Source: Stutzerimonas kunmingensis
GTDB taxonomy: Bacteria > Pseudomonadota > Gammaproteobacteria > Pseudomonadales > Pseudomonadaceae
Reading direction: 5' to 3'
Assembly (NCBI RefSeq): GCF_014764705.1
Contig: NZ_JACXXG010000008.1
Location: forward strand, 62,001-126,000
Length of the DNA stretch: 64,000 bases
Shown: positions 29,203 to 37,953 of the stretch, one piece after another
Numbering within the stretch: the stretch's first letter is position 1
Layout of the letters: each line of letters starts with the position of its first letter
Translations under genes and position numbers: made by a program
The notes under the pieces: generated by a model
Database searches by the model: none
What the model saw: the letters and a program-made list of their open reading frames with translations, nothing else
What the model was told of the DNA's origin: nothing

Positions 29203-29556
29203 CTAGCTACCCCGATACGTCGAATAGCTATACGGCGATACCAACAACGGCACGTGGTAATGCTCCTGCGCCGAATCGATCCCGAAGCGCAGCACCACCA
29301 CATCGAGAAACGCAGGATTCGCCAGGGCCACACCGCGGCGGCGGTAATAGTCGCCGGCACTGAACTGCAGCTGGTAGACACCGGACAGGTAATCCGCACC
29401 TTCCAGCAATGGACTGTCGCAGCGCCCATCGGCATTGGTCTCACGGGTTGCGATCAGGGTCAGCGCCTGATCCTCGACGCGATACAGCTCCACCTTGATT
29501 CCGCTGCCCGGGCAACCGTGGGCGGCGTCGAGTACGTGTGTGGTCAATCGGCCCAC
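29203..29556 (-). CDS. hiuH: 5-hydroxyisourate hydrolase (cytoplasmic)
   Basis: A 117-residue transthyretin-related protein hydrolysing 5-hydroxyisourate, the product of urate oxidation, to OHCU. The family motifs are complete: GRLTTHVLDAAHG with the first catalytic His, NADGRCDSPLL with the Arg, and EHYHVPLLVSPYSYSTYRGS, whose end (YRGS) is diagnostic. The start is GTG 29556 with GGAGG ending 5 bases before it; the longer frame to 29616 has no family N-terminus. It is divergent from puuE-uraD, whose products act around it. No signal peptide, unlike the second copy at 45275. Confidence 0.93.
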   Translation of the reverse strand: MGRLTTHVLDAAHGCPGSGIKVELYRVEDQALTLIATRETNADGRCDSPLLEGADYLSGVYQLQFSAGDYYRRRGVALANPAFLDVVVLRFGIDSAQEHYHVPLLVSPYSYSTYRGS

Positions 29557-29638
29557 GGGCACCTCCGCTCTGTTGAATGGAAACTGCACCGAGCATAACC
29601 ATCCTCCCCACATCACTCAAGACAATCTGCAGATATTT

Positions 29639-29648
29639 TTGTATACAG
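29639..29648. promoter_or_regulatory. GntR-type half-conserved palindrome TTGTATACAG (hiuH side)
   Basis: Nine of ten bases match TTGTATACAA. It lies 83 bases upstream of the hiuH start within the divergent hiuH/puuE region, where a promoter reading to the minus strand is expected. Confidence 0.5.
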
Positions 29649-29775
29649 TTTTTCAAGCATCGTTTGGCCCGTTACCTGCAAGCTGCAGATGGCTCTGAGC
29701 ATGGTTGATCGCGACACGGCAGATACCAGCTATAGCGAAAGGACGAAAATTGCTATTTACAAAGCCTCATTCAAT

Positions 29776-29785
29776 TTGTATACAA
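29776..29785. promoter_or_regulatory. GntR-type palindrome TTGTATACAA at the puuE promoter
   Basis: A perfect palindrome overlapping a candidate -10 TATACA (29779-29784) that has TTTACA (29756-29761) 17 bases upstream. The start of puuE is 50 bases further on. The placement fits repression of puuE-uraD. Confidence 0.65.
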
Positions 29786-29835
29786 TCCAGCCATCCGGTC
29801 GTGCCATGACGACCTGCCATACAGGAAGCACCCCA

Positions 29836-30765
29836 GTGAGCGCCGACTACCCACGCGACCTGATCGGTTACGCCAGCAACCCACCGCACCCGCGCTGGCC
29901 GGGCGATGCGCGTATCGCGTTGTCCTTCGTGCTGAATTACGAGGAAGGTGGCGAACGCTGCGTGCTGCACGGCGACAAGGAATCCGAGGCCTTTCTCTCC
30001 GAGATGGTCGCCGCACAGCCTCTGCAAGGCGTGCGCCACATGAGCATGGAGTCGCTCTACGAATACGGCAGTCGCGCCGGCGTATGGCGCCTGCTCAAGC
30101 TGTTCGACAAGCACGACATCCCGCTGACCATCTTCGCCGTCGCCATGGCCGCCCAGCGTCACCCCGAACTGATCAAGGCGATGGCAGGCGCCGGACACGA
30201 AATCTGCAGCCACGGTTACCGCTGGATCGACTACCAGTACATGGATGAGGCGCAAGAGCGCGAGCACATGCAGGAAGCCATCCGCATCCTCGGCGAGATC
30301 ACCGGCGAACGGCCGCTGGGCTGGTACACCGGCCGCACCGGCCCGAACACCCGGCGCCTGGTACGCGAGGAAGGCGGCTTTCTCTACGACTCCGACACCT
30401 ACGACGACGACCTGCCCTACTGGGACCCCGAGTCGACGCCGGAAAAGCCGCATCTGGTGATCCCCTACACGCTGGACACCAACGACATGCGCTTCACCCA
30501 GGTGCAGGGCTTCAACAGCGGCGATGACTTCTTCACCTACCTGAAGGATGCCTTCGACGTGCTCTACGCCGAAGGCTGCGAAGGCGCGCCGAAAATGTTG
30601 TCCATCGGCATGCACTGCCGGTTGCTCGGGCGCCCGGCGCGCCTGGCGTCGCTGGCCCGCTTCCTAGAGTACGTGAAGGGCCATGAGAAGGTCTGGTGCG
30701 CCCGCCGTGTCGACATCGCCCGCCACTGGCACGCCACCCACCCTTTTACCGCGGAGCGCAATTGA
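29836..30765 (+). CDS. puuE: Allantoinase PuuE (polysaccharide-deacetylase fold)
   Basis: A 309-residue, metal-independent allantoinase that opens allantoin to allantoate. It starts SADYPRDLIGYASNPPHP after a GTG at 29836 with AGGAAG upstream; an in-frame ATG at 29806 and the longer frame add residues without family resemblance. The NodB-like core shows IALSFVLNYEEGGERCVLHGD, HEICSHGYRWIDYQYMD, GWYTGRTGPNTRRLV and SIGMHCRLLGRPAR. Its TGA shares a base with the uraD ATG (TGATG), so translation is coupled. Confidence 0.94.
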   Translation: MSADYPRDLIGYASNPPHPRWPGDARIALSFVLNYEEGGERCVLHGDKESEAFLSEMVAAQPLQGVRHMSMESLYEYGSRAGVWRLLKLFDKHDIPLTIFAVAMAAQRHPELIKAMAGAGHEICSHGYRWIDYQYMDEAQEREHMQEAIRILGEITGERPLGWYTGRTGPNTRRLVREEGGFLYDSDTYDDDLPYWDPESTPEKPHLVIPYTLDTNDMRFTQVQGFNSGDDFFTYLKDAFDVLYAEGCEGAPKMLSIGMHCRLLGRPARLASLARFLEYVKGHEKVWCARRVDIARHWHATHPFTAERN

Positions 30766-31280
30766 TGACCCCGTTCAAAACGATCAAACCCTCGACGCTG
30801 GATCGCGACGCCTTCGTCGCCGCCTTTGCCGACGTCTACGAGCACTCGCCCTGGGTTGCCGAAACCGTCTACCAGGCGGGCGTCGACGCGACGCTGGACG
30901 ACATCGAGGTGCTGCACACCCGCCTGTCCCAGGCGATGCTCGCCGCCGACCATGACACTCAGCTGGCACTGGTCAATGCTCACCCCGACCTGGCCGGCAA
31001 GGCCGCCGTGCGTGGCGAGCTGACCGCCTCCAGCACCTCGGAGCAGGCCGGCGCCGGCATCCACGAATGCACGCCGGAGGAGTTCGCCCGCTTCACCGAA
31101 CTCAACGAGGCCTACAAGGCCAAGTTCGGTTTCCCCTTCATCATGGCGGTCAAGGGCAGCAACCGGCACCAGATCCTCGCCGCATTCGAAGAACGCATCC
31201 ACAACAGCCCCGAACAGGAATTCGCCCGGGCGCTGGCGGAAATCAACAAGATCGCCTTGTTCCGCCTGCAGGCGATGTAA
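30765..31280 (+). CDS. uraD: OHCU decarboxylase
   Basis: A 171-residue enzyme decarboxylating 2-oxo-4-hydroxy-4-carboxy-5-ureidoimidazoline to S-allantoin, the step between HiuH and PuuE. The catalytic HPDL segment is in [16 protein letters not shown], with the typical [10 protein letters not shown] and [11 protein letters not shown] later; the C-terminus [16 protein letters not shown] is also family-like. The ATG at 30765 overlaps the puuE stop by one base, which fixes the start. The allantoicase gene follows after 65 bases. Confidence 0.94.
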   Translation: MTPFKTIKPSTLDRDAFVAAFADVYEHSPWVAETVYQAGVDATLDDIEVLHTRLSQAMLAADHDTQLALVNAHPDLAGKAAVRGELTASSTSEQAGAGIHECTPEEFARFTELNEAYKAKFGFPFIMAVKGSNRHQILAAFEERIHNSPEQEFARALAEINKIALFRLQAM

Positions 31281-31345
31281 CGAGCACCAACCGCAACAAA
31301 GGCAGTAATGACAGAAACCGCTTCTCATCCAAGGCAGACGAGTCC

Positions 31346-32341
31346 ATGAAAGCTTACGCCGTACCCTTCGAAAAATACGTCAACCTGGCCGATGCCCGCC
31401 TGGGCACCCGCGCCATCTCCGTCACCGACGATTGGTTCGCCGACGTCAACCGGTTGTTCCAGCCAACACCGGCCGTATGGAAGGAGGGCGTTTTCGATGA
31501 CAACGGCAAGTGGATGGACGGCTGGGAGTCGCGCCGCAAGCGCTTCGAAGGTTACGACCATGCGGTGATCCGCCTGGGCGTGCCTGGTCAGATCAAGGGC
31601 GTGGATATCGACACCAGCCACTTCACCGGCAACTATCCGCCGTCCGCCTCACTGGAAGCCTGCTTCGTCGCCGACGGCGACCCGAGCGACGACACCGTCT
31701 GGACGGAAATCCTCCCGGCCGTCGAGCTCCAGGGCAACAGCCACCACTACCACGAGATCGCCTTCGACAAGCCGGTCAGCCACCTGCGCTTCAACATCTA
31801 CCCGGACGGCGGCGTGGCGCGTCTGCGCGTGCACGGCATCCCGTTCCGCGACTGGAGCAGCGTCGGCGACAACGAGCAGATCGACCTGGCGGCGGCGCTG
31901 AATGGCGGTCGCGCGCTGGCCTGCTCGGACGAGCATTTCGGCCGCATGAGCAACATCCTCAACCCGAACCGTGGCGAGAACATGGGCGACGGCTGGGAAA
32001 CCGCCCGCCGCCGCACGCCGGGCAATGACTGGGTCATCGTCGCCCTCGGCCATCCGGGCGAAATCGAGCGCATCGTCGTCGATACCCTGCACTTCAAGGG
32101 CAACTACCCGGACAGCTGCTCGATCCAGGCGGCTTACGTCAAAGGCGGCACCGATAGCCAGATCGAGACCCAGAGCCTGTTCTGGCGCGAGCTGCTGCCG
32201 AGCCAGAAGCTGTCGATGCACGCCGAACACGAGTTCAGCGAGCAGATCGCCAAGCTCGGCCCGATCACCCACGTGCGCCTGAACATCTTCCCGGACGGCG
32301 GTGTGAGCCGGCTGCGGTTGTTTGGCAAGGTGGCGAAGTAG
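31346..32341 (+). CDS. alc: Allantoicase
   Basis: A 331-residue allantoate amidinohydrolase releasing urea and S-ureidoglycolate. It is built of two homologous halves, both ending in the same motif ([16 protein letters not shown] near residue 155, [16 protein letters not shown] near residue 320) with [11 protein letters not shown] and [10 protein letters not shown] as matching starts; this internal duplication is characteristic of the allantoicase family. It follows puuE-uraD in the same direction and is separated from allA by a pair of hairpin repeats. Confidence 0.95.
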   Translation: MKAYAVPFEKYVNLADARLGTRAISVTDDWFADVNRLFQPTPAVWKEGVFDDNGKWMDGWESRRKRFEGYDHAVIRLGVPGQIKGVDIDTSHFTGNYPPSASLEACFVADGDPSDDTVWTEILPAVELQGNSHHYHEIAFDKPVSHLRFNIYPDGGVARLRVHGIPFRDWSSVGDNEQIDLAAALNGGRALACSDEHFGRMSNILNPNRGENMGDGWETARRRTPGNDWVIVALGHPGEIERIVVDTLHFKGNYPDSCSIQAAYVKGGTDSQIETQSLFWRELLPSQKLSMHAEHEFSEQIAKLGPITHVRLNIFPDGGVSRLRLFGKVAK

Positions 32342-32365
32342 GAAGCGCGCTTCCCCTCTCCCCGG

Positions 32366-32444
32366 CCCTCTCCCCGAGGGGGAGAGGGAGGAACGAGGTC
32401 AGCCATTTCTCCGCGCCAGCTCCCTCTCCCCTCCGGGGAGAGGG
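32366..32444. repeat. Two hairpins with identical 10-bp arms (alc-allA gap)
   Basis: CCCTCTCCCC / GGGGAGAGGG pair at 32366-32388 (loop GAG) and again at 32422-32444 (loop TCC), 33 bases apart, followed by TTAGGGTGAGGGG. Such pyrimidine-rich CTCTCCCC palindromes occur as intergenic repeats in many proteobacteria. Here they sit inside the alc-allA operon and may act as an mRNA stabiliser or weak terminator. Confidence 0.75.
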
Positions 32445-32505
32445 TTAGGGTGAGGGGGAGCAGCCCCACGCGAATAACGATCCTTCAACAAAGAACGAGC
32501 ACACC

Positions 32506-33018
32506 ATGCGCACCCTGACCATCGAGCCACTGACCAAGGAAGCCTTCGCCCCCTTTGGCGACGTCATCGAGACCGAAGGCAGCGACTACTTCATGATCAA
32601 CAACGGCTCGACCCGCCGCTATCACAAGCTGGCCACGGTCGAGACCGCCGCGCCCGATGACCAGGCGATCATCAGCATCTTCGCCGCCGAGGCGCTGGAG
32701 ATGCCGCTGGTCATCCGCATGCTCGAACGTCATCCGCTGGGCAGCCAGGCCTTCATACCGCTGCTCGGCAACCCTTTTCTGGTCGTGGTCGCGCCACTTG
32801 GCGATGCACCTGTACCGGGCCACGTCCGCGCCTTCCGCAGCAACGGCAGGCAGGGCGTCAATTACCACCGCGGCGTCTGGCACCACCCGGTGCTGACGAT
32901 CGAAAAGCGGGATGAATTCCTGGTGGTCGATCGCAGCGGTTCTGGCAACAACTGCGACGAGTACTTCTTCACGGAGGATCAGCAACTCCTCCTCGACCCC
33001 CAACGGGAATCGACATGA
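32506..33018 (+). CDS. allA: Ureidoglycolate lyase
   Basis: A 170-residue cupin-type enzyme splitting ureidoglycolate into glyoxylate and urea. It begins MRTLTIEPLTKEAFAPFGDVIE, followed by NNGSTRRYHKLA, LERHPLGSQAFIPL, and NYHRGVWHHPVLTIEKRDEFLVVDRSG, all standard for AllA, with the metal or substrate His residues in the last two segments. Its product glyoxylate is the substrate of Gcl at 46709. Confidence 0.95.
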   Translation: MRTLTIEPLTKEAFAPFGDVIETEGSDYFMINNGSTRRYHKLATVETAAPDDQAIISIFAAEALEMPLVIRMLERHPLGSQAFIPLLGNPFLVVVAPLGDAPVPGHVRAFRSNGRQGVNYHRGVWHHPVLTIEKRDEFLVVDRSGSGNNCDEYFFTEDQQLLLDPQREST

Positions 33019-33131
33019 CCGCTACTGCGCTGGCTCATTCGGCGTTGCCTTGCCTGCGTTCGCGACGCGCTCAAGCCGATTCCAATAAGAAGAAATACGG
33101 CCGCCTGCAGGCCGCAAGAGGTGCATGACAA

Positions 33132-34361
33132 ATGGACGCCCATCTGACCGAATGGCTGAACCTGAGTATCCGCTGGATTCACATGATCGTTGGCGTCGCC
33201 TGGATCGGTGCTTCCTTCTATTTCGTCTGGCTGGAGAACAACCTCAACCGCGCCAACCCGCGTGAGGGCCTGTCGGGCGATCTCTGGGCCATCCACGGTG
33301 GCGGTATCTACCACCTGGAGAAATACAAGCTGGCGCCGCCGCAGATGCCGGAAAACCTGCACTGGTTCAAGTGGGAGGCCTACACCACCTGGCTGTCGGG
33401 TGTGGCGCTGCTGATGGTGGTGTACTACCTCAACCCCAGCCTGTACCTGATCGCACCGGGCAGCGAACTGTCCCCTGCGGCGGCCATCGCTATCGGCTTC
33501 GGCTCGCTGATCGTCGTCTGGTTCGTCTACGACCTGCTCTGCGACTCGCCGCTGGGCAAGACCCCCGCCCTGCTCGGCCTGGTGCTGTTCGTGCTGGTGA
33601 TCGCCGCGTGCTGGGGCTATTCGCAGGTATTCAGCGGCCGCGCAGCCTACATCCATACCGGAGCGCTGATCGGCACCATCATGGTCGGCAACGTGTTCCG
33701 CATCATCATGCCGGCCCAGCGTGCGCTGGTCGCCGCCATCGAACAGAACCGCACGCCCGATCCGGTGCTGCCGGCCAAGGGCCTGCTGCGTTCGCGGCAC
33801 AACAACTATTTCACCCTGCCGGTGCTGTTCATCATGATCAGCAACCACTTCCCGAGCACTTACGGCAGCGAATACAACTGGCTGATCCTCGCCGCGCTCG
33901 GCGCGCTTTCGGTGCTGGCGCGCCACTACTTCAACACCCGCCACAACAGTAATCGCTTCGCCTGGGCGCTACCGGCCGCGGCACTGGGCATGATCTGCCT
34001 GGCCTACGTCACCGCGCCGAACCGCCAACCGGCACCAAACCTGGCAGCGACCTCGCCGGAGCAGGCCAGCACGAGTGCACAGCAGAGCGGCGCCAGTGCC
34101 AGCCAGTTCGCCCAGGTCAGCGAAGTGATTCACGAGCGTTGCACCGTCTGCCACTCCGCGCAGCCGAGCAGCCCGCTGTTCAGCGCAGCACCGGCAGGCG
34201 TGATGTTCGATACCGCCGAGCAGATACGCGAGCAGGCGGCGAAGATCCATGCGCAGACCGTGGCCAGCCAGATCATGCCGCTGGGCAACATTACCCAGAT
34301 GACCCAGGACGAGCGCGATCTGCTGGGTGACTGGATCGCCAAGGGCGCGTCCATCGACTGA
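33132..34361 (+). CDS. puuD: Membrane-bound urate hydroxylase with cytochrome c domain
   Basis: A 409-residue membrane urate oxidase that replaces soluble uricase in pseudomonads and passes electrons to the respiratory chain. The urate-oxidase-N domain has about eight helices (LSIRWIHMIVGVAWIGASFYFVWLENNLNR at the start, IHTGALIGTIMVGNVFRIIMPAQR in the middle). After a Ser/Gln/Ala-rich linker (about 300-325) a C-terminal cytochrome c domain carries CxxCH at C337-H341 (ERCTVCHSAQ) and a likely axial Met in ASQIMPLGNITQM. It precedes a perfect terminator. Confidence 0.94.
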   Translation: MDAHLTEWLNLSIRWIHMIVGVAWIGASFYFVWLENNLNRANPREGLSGDLWAIHGGGIYHLEKYKLAPPQMPENLHWFKWEAYTTWLSGVALLMVVYYLNPSLYLIAPGSELSPAAAIAIGFGSLIVVWFVYDLLCDSPLGKTPALLGLVLFVLVIAACWGYSQVFSGRAAYIHTGALIGTIMVGNVFRIIMPAQRALVAAIEQNRTPDPVLPAKGLLRSRHNNYFTLPVLFIMISNHFPSTYGSEYNWLILAALGALSVLARHYFNTRHNSNRFAWALPAAALGMICLAYVTAPNRQPAPNLAATSPEQASTSAQQSGASASQFAQVSEVIHERCTVCHSAQPSSPLFSAAPAGVMFDTAEQIREQAAKIHAQTVASQIMPLGNITQMTQDERDLLGDWIAKGASID

Positions 34362-34365
34362 GCAA

Positions 34366-34394
34366 AGACGCCGCGCGCCATCCGCGCGGCGTTT
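34366..34394 (+). terminator. Terminator after puuD
   Basis: A perfect 10-bp stem ACGCCGCGCG-CCATC-CGCGCGGCGT starting 5 bases after the stop, then a short T and C run. It closes the puuE-puuD unit. Confidence 0.75.
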
Positions 34395-34604
34395 CCCCCT
34401 CCGCACCGTGCCCATTGGCGCACTGACCGCCATCCCCTCCTCCGCGCCCCAGGCGGCATTGGCCAGCTAGCGCTGCGGTACGGCAACTCCGCTTCCACGA
34501 CGACGAACGAGCAGATTCCCGCAAGGAATATCGCTGCCGACGCTACCCAATCGCCGACGCCCCGTTAAAATGCCGCGCCCTCCCTCGACGCCGGACGCCG
34601 CCCC

Positions 34605-36155
34605 GTGATTGAAGCCAGCTGGATTGCCTTCGCTTTCGCCCTCGGGCTGCTTGCCCGCTTCATCGGCCTGCCGCCGCTGATCGGCTACCTCGGTGCCGGC
34701 TTCGCGCTGACCGCAGCGGGCGACTACGTGGGCGTGACCCGTGACGACAGCATCATTCTCGATCACCTGTCGCATCTGGGCGTGCTCCTGCTGCTGTTCA
34801 CCGTGGGGCTCAAGCTCAAGCTCGGCAATCTGGTTCGCCGCGAAGTCATCGGCGGCAGCCTGCTGCACTTCTTCATCTCCAGCGTGCTGGTGATGCCGGC
34901 GATCATGCTGATCCTCGATAACAGCTGGCGTGAGGCCATGCTGCTGGCCATCGCGCTGTCCTTCTCCAGCACCGTGCTGGCGGCCAAGGTGCTGGAAAGC
35001 AAGCGCGAGCTGCGCGCCTTTCACGGCCGCGTCGCCATCGGCGTGCTGATCATCCAGGACCTTATCGCTCTGGTAGTCATGAGCCTCGCCGCGGGCAAGG
35101 TCCCCTCCGCCTGGGCCTTGCTGGTGTTCCTGCTGCCGCTGCTGCGCCCCGTGCTGTTCCGCCTGCTCGACCACAGTGGCCACGAAGAACTGATGGTGCT
35201 GTTGGGCCTGATGCTAGCGCTGGTGGCCGGCGGTCTCGGCTTCGAATACGTCGGCCTGAGTTCCGAACTGGGAGCGCTGGCCTTTGGCGCCATGCTCGCC
35301 AAACACAAGCGCGCCAGCGAGCTGTCGAATTCGCTGTGGGCAATCAAGGAAGTGTTCCTGGTCGGCTTCTTCCTGAAGATCGGCATCGGTGGGCTGCCGG
35401 ATGCCAACGCCCTCTGGTTCGCCTTCGCCATGTCGCTGCTGCTGCCGCTCAAGGCGGTGCTGTTCTTCGGCCTATTCGTCGCCTTCCGCCTGCGCGCCCG
35501 CAGCGCCTTTCTCAGCGCCGCCAGCCTGACCAACTACAGCGAATTCGGCCTGATCGTCGTCAGCGTGGTGCTGCCGCAGTGGCTGATGCCGCTGGCGATT
35601 ACCGTGGCGTTCTCGTTCATCGTTTCGGCGCAGATCAACCGTTTCGCCCATCCGCTGTACGAACGCCTCGCACCGCGACTGCTCCGCTACGAGCGCAACA
35701 TTCGCCACCCCGACGAACAACCGGTGTCCCTGGGCGATGCGCGAATTCTGATCATGGGCATGGGCCGTACCGGGCGCGCCGCCTACGACTACCTAGCGGA
35801 GAAGGGTTTCGCCCTGGTCAGCCTCGATTCTGACCCGGTCATGGTGGAAAAGAACACCGCCGAGGGCCGACATATCCTCTTTGCCGACGCCGAGGACCAG
35901 ATGTTCTGGCAGAGCCTGGAGATGAACGAGGTCGAAGCGGTGATCCTGGCGATGAACGATCCCGAGGCCAAGATCATCTCCACCCGCAAGCTGCGCGAAA
36001 GCGGATTTGGCGGGCTGATCGTGTCCCACGCGATGTACGAGGATATCGCCCAGCGCATCCAGGAAGCCGGCGCCGACCGCACCTACCTGACCATGAGCGA
36101 GGCCGGCGCGGGCCTTGCGGAAAATGTCTCGCGGGAATTGCAGGTACCGCGCTGA
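34605..36155 (+). CDS. CPA2-type cation:proton antiporter with TrkA-N domain
   Basis: A 516-residue protein. Residues 1-360 form the Na+/H+ exchanger-type membrane domain (IGLPPLIGYLGAGFALT, HLGVLLLLFTVGLKLKLGNL, ALSFSSTVLAAKVLESK, VLIIQDLIALVVMS with the conserved Asp). The cytosolic NAD-binding RCK domain begins at ILIMGMGRTGRAAYDY (GxGxxG at 385-390). It resembles KefB/KefC and YbaL, which move K+ or H+. The start is GTG 34605. Why it stands between puuD and a urate-type permease is unknown; pH or K+ balance during urea and ammonia release is only speculation. Confidence 0.85.
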   Translation: MIEASWIAFAFALGLLARFIGLPPLIGYLGAGFALTAAGDYVGVTRDDSIILDHLSHLGVLLLLFTVGLKLKLGNLVRREVIGGSLLHFFISSVLVMPAIMLILDNSWREAMLLAIALSFSSTVLAAKVLESKRELRAFHGRVAIGVLIIQDLIALVVMSLAAGKVPSAWALLVFLLPLLRPVLFRLLDHSGHEELMVLLGLMLALVAGGLGFEYVGLSSELGALAFGAMLAKHKRASELSNSLWAIKEVFLVGFFLKIGIGGLPDANALWFAFAMSLLLPLKAVLFFGLFVAFRLRARSAFLSAASLTNYSEFGLIVVSVVLPQWLMPLAITVAFSFIVSAQINRFAHPLYERLAPRLLRYERNIRHPDEQPVSLGDARILIMGMGRTGRAAYDYLAEKGFALVSLDSDPVMVEKNTAEGRHILFADAEDQMFWQSLEMNEVEAVILAMNDPEAKIISTRKLRESGFGGLIVSHAMYEDIAQRIQEAGADRTYLTMSEAGAGLAENVSRELQVPR

Positions 36156-36206
36156 GGCCCGGTCCAGAGCCGATCGCGCGATCTGGACCAACCGCCGTCG
36201 ATCCAA

Positions 36207-36216
36207 TTGTGCACAA
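36207..36216. promoter_or_regulatory. GntR-type palindrome TTGTGCACAA before the second NCS2 permease
   Basis: The core of a longer dyad AATTGTGCACAATT (36205-36218), the same 10-mer as at 26591. It lies just upstream of a candidate promoter TTATCA (36233-36238) / TATAGT (36256-36261), 17-base spacer. Confidence 0.6.
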
Positions 36217-36313
36217 TTTTCTGATTTATTGTTTATCAGTCTGTCTACAGGTTGCTATAGTCCAGGCGTCCTGACCGATCGAACAGCTTTCGACGGACAG
36301 CGATAGAGGTGCC

Positions 36314-37858
36314 GTGAAGCCTCGCAAGCCCATGACCGTAAAACAACAAATGGCAGGCTTAACAATGACCGCAACCGAAAACAGGAGCGGCACCGCTCCG
36401 CAGGCGAACCAGGACCTCATCTATCAGCTCGATGATCGCCCCGGCCCGCTACCCGCGACCTTCGCCGCTTTGCAGCACGTACTGGCCAGCTTCGTCGGTA
36501 TCATCACCCCCACCCTGATCGTTGGCAGCGCGCTTGGCCTCGATCAATACGTCCCCTACCTCGTCAGCATGGCGCTATTCGTCTCCGGTCTCGGCACCTT
36601 CGTCCAGGCCCGGCGCTTCGGTCCCATCGGCTCTGGACTGCTGTGCCTGCAGGGCACCAGCTTCGGCTTTCTCAGCGCCATCCTCAGCGCCGGTTTCATC
36701 GTCAAGGCGCGTGGCGGCACGCCGGAGGAGATCCTGGCCACGCTGTTCGGCGTGAGTTTCTGCGCCGCGTTCGTCGAGATCGCCTTCAGCCAGTGCATCA
36801 ACAAGCTGCGCCGGGTGATCACGCCGGTGGTCACCGGCACCATCATCTGCCTGATGGGCCTTTCGCTGATCAAGGTGGCGATGACCGATATCGCCGGCGG
36901 CTACGGCGCCGATGACCTCGGCGCCCTGCCCAACCTGGCGCTGGCCGGCCTGGTGATCGGCATCATCGTGGTGCTCAACCGCTTTCCCTGGGCCATCCTG
37001 CGGCTGTCGGCGGTGATCATCGCGCTGACCGCGGGCTATCTGGTGGCCTGGTCCATGGGCAAGGTGGACTTCGCCGAGCTGGGCGAACTGCCGCTGCTCA
37101 GCGTGCCGCAACCGTTCCGCTTCGGTTTCGCATTCGACTGGATGGCCTTCATTCCGATCGCGGTGATCTTCCTCATCACACCGCTGGAAACCGCCGGCGA
37201 CCTCACCGCCAACTCGATGATCTCGCGTCAGCCGGTGCGCGGGCCGGTGTATCTGCGGCGGATCAAATCGGGAATCCTCGCCGATGGCTGCAGCTCGGCG
37301 GTCGCCGCGGTGTTCAACAGCCTGCCGATGACCACCTTCAGCCAGAACAACGGCGTCATCCAGCTCACCGGCGTCGCCAGCCGCTACGTCGGCTACTACA
37401 TCGCCGCGGTCCTGGTACTGCTGGGTCTGTTCCCCTTCGTCGGCGGTGTGCTGCAGCTGATGCCCAAGCCGGTGCTCGGCGGCGCCACGCTGATCATGTT
37501 CGGCACCGTGGCCATCGCCGGTATCAAGATCCTCGCCGAAGCCGGCCTGCATCGCCGCAACATGCTCATCGTGTCGATTTCCCTGGGTCTTGGCCTGGGT
37601 GTCGCCGGCGTGCCGGAAGTGCTGAGCGCGATGCCCGAGGTGTTGAAGAACATCTTCGGCTCGCCGATCACCATCGGCGCCTTCAGCGCCATCCTGCTCA
37701 ACCTGTTCCTGCCGCGCGAACCGAGCGAAGTCGATGTATTCGACCCCGAGGAACTGGTCGAGGATGCCGTCGGCACCAATACGCTGTCGGTGAATATTCC
37801 TGACTATTCGGCGCGCAGGGATAACGCCACGACTCCCTGTGCGGGGCGATCCGTCTGA
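36314..37858 (+). CDS. NCS2-family urate/xanthine permease
   Basis: A 514-residue inner-membrane symporter of the UraA/XanQ/UacT branch. ALQHVLASFVGIITPTLIVGSALGLD opens the membrane domain; LLCLQGTSFGFLSAI, ITPVVTGTIICLMGLSLIKVA and GSPITIGAFSAILLN follow, and FNSLPMTTFSQNNGVIQLTGVASR holds the QNNGV motif of the substrate loop. Context between puuD and the Tsx-like channel favours urate or xanthine. The start is uncertain: GTG 36314 has AGAGG nearby; ATGs at 36332, 36350 and 36365 are also in frame. The extra 50-residue C-terminal tail is hydrophilic. Confidence 0.87.
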   Translation: MKPRKPMTVKQQMAGLTMTATENRSGTAPQANQDLIYQLDDRPGPLPATFAALQHVLASFVGIITPTLIVGSALGLDQYVPYLVSMALFVSGLGTFVQARRFGPIGSGLLCLQGTSFGFLSAILSAGFIVKARGGTPEEILATLFGVSFCAAFVEIAFSQCINKLRRVITPVVTGTIICLMGLSLIKVAMTDIAGGYGADDLGALPNLALAGLVIGIIVVLNRFPWAILRLSAVIIALTAGYLVAWSMGKVDFAELGELPLLSVPQPFRFGFAFDWMAFIPIAVIFLITPLETAGDLTANSMISRQPVRGPVYLRRIKSGILADGCSSAVAAVFNSLPMTTFSQNNGVIQLTGVASRYVGYYIAAVLVLLGLFPFVGGVLQLMPKPVLGGATLIMFGTVAIAGIKILAEAGLHRRNMLIVSISLGLGLGVAGVPEVLSAMPEVLKNIFGSPITIGAFSAILLNLFLPREPSEVDVFDPEELVEDAVGTNTLSVNIPDYSARRDNATTPCAGRSV

Positions 37859-37953
37859 TGGTCAGAAGCACGCCATCGTGCGCTTCTCGCCACGCCAGTC
37901 TTGAAAGACAATGGCGCCCAAAAAAAGCCGTCACCCACTTCAAGGAAATCCAC

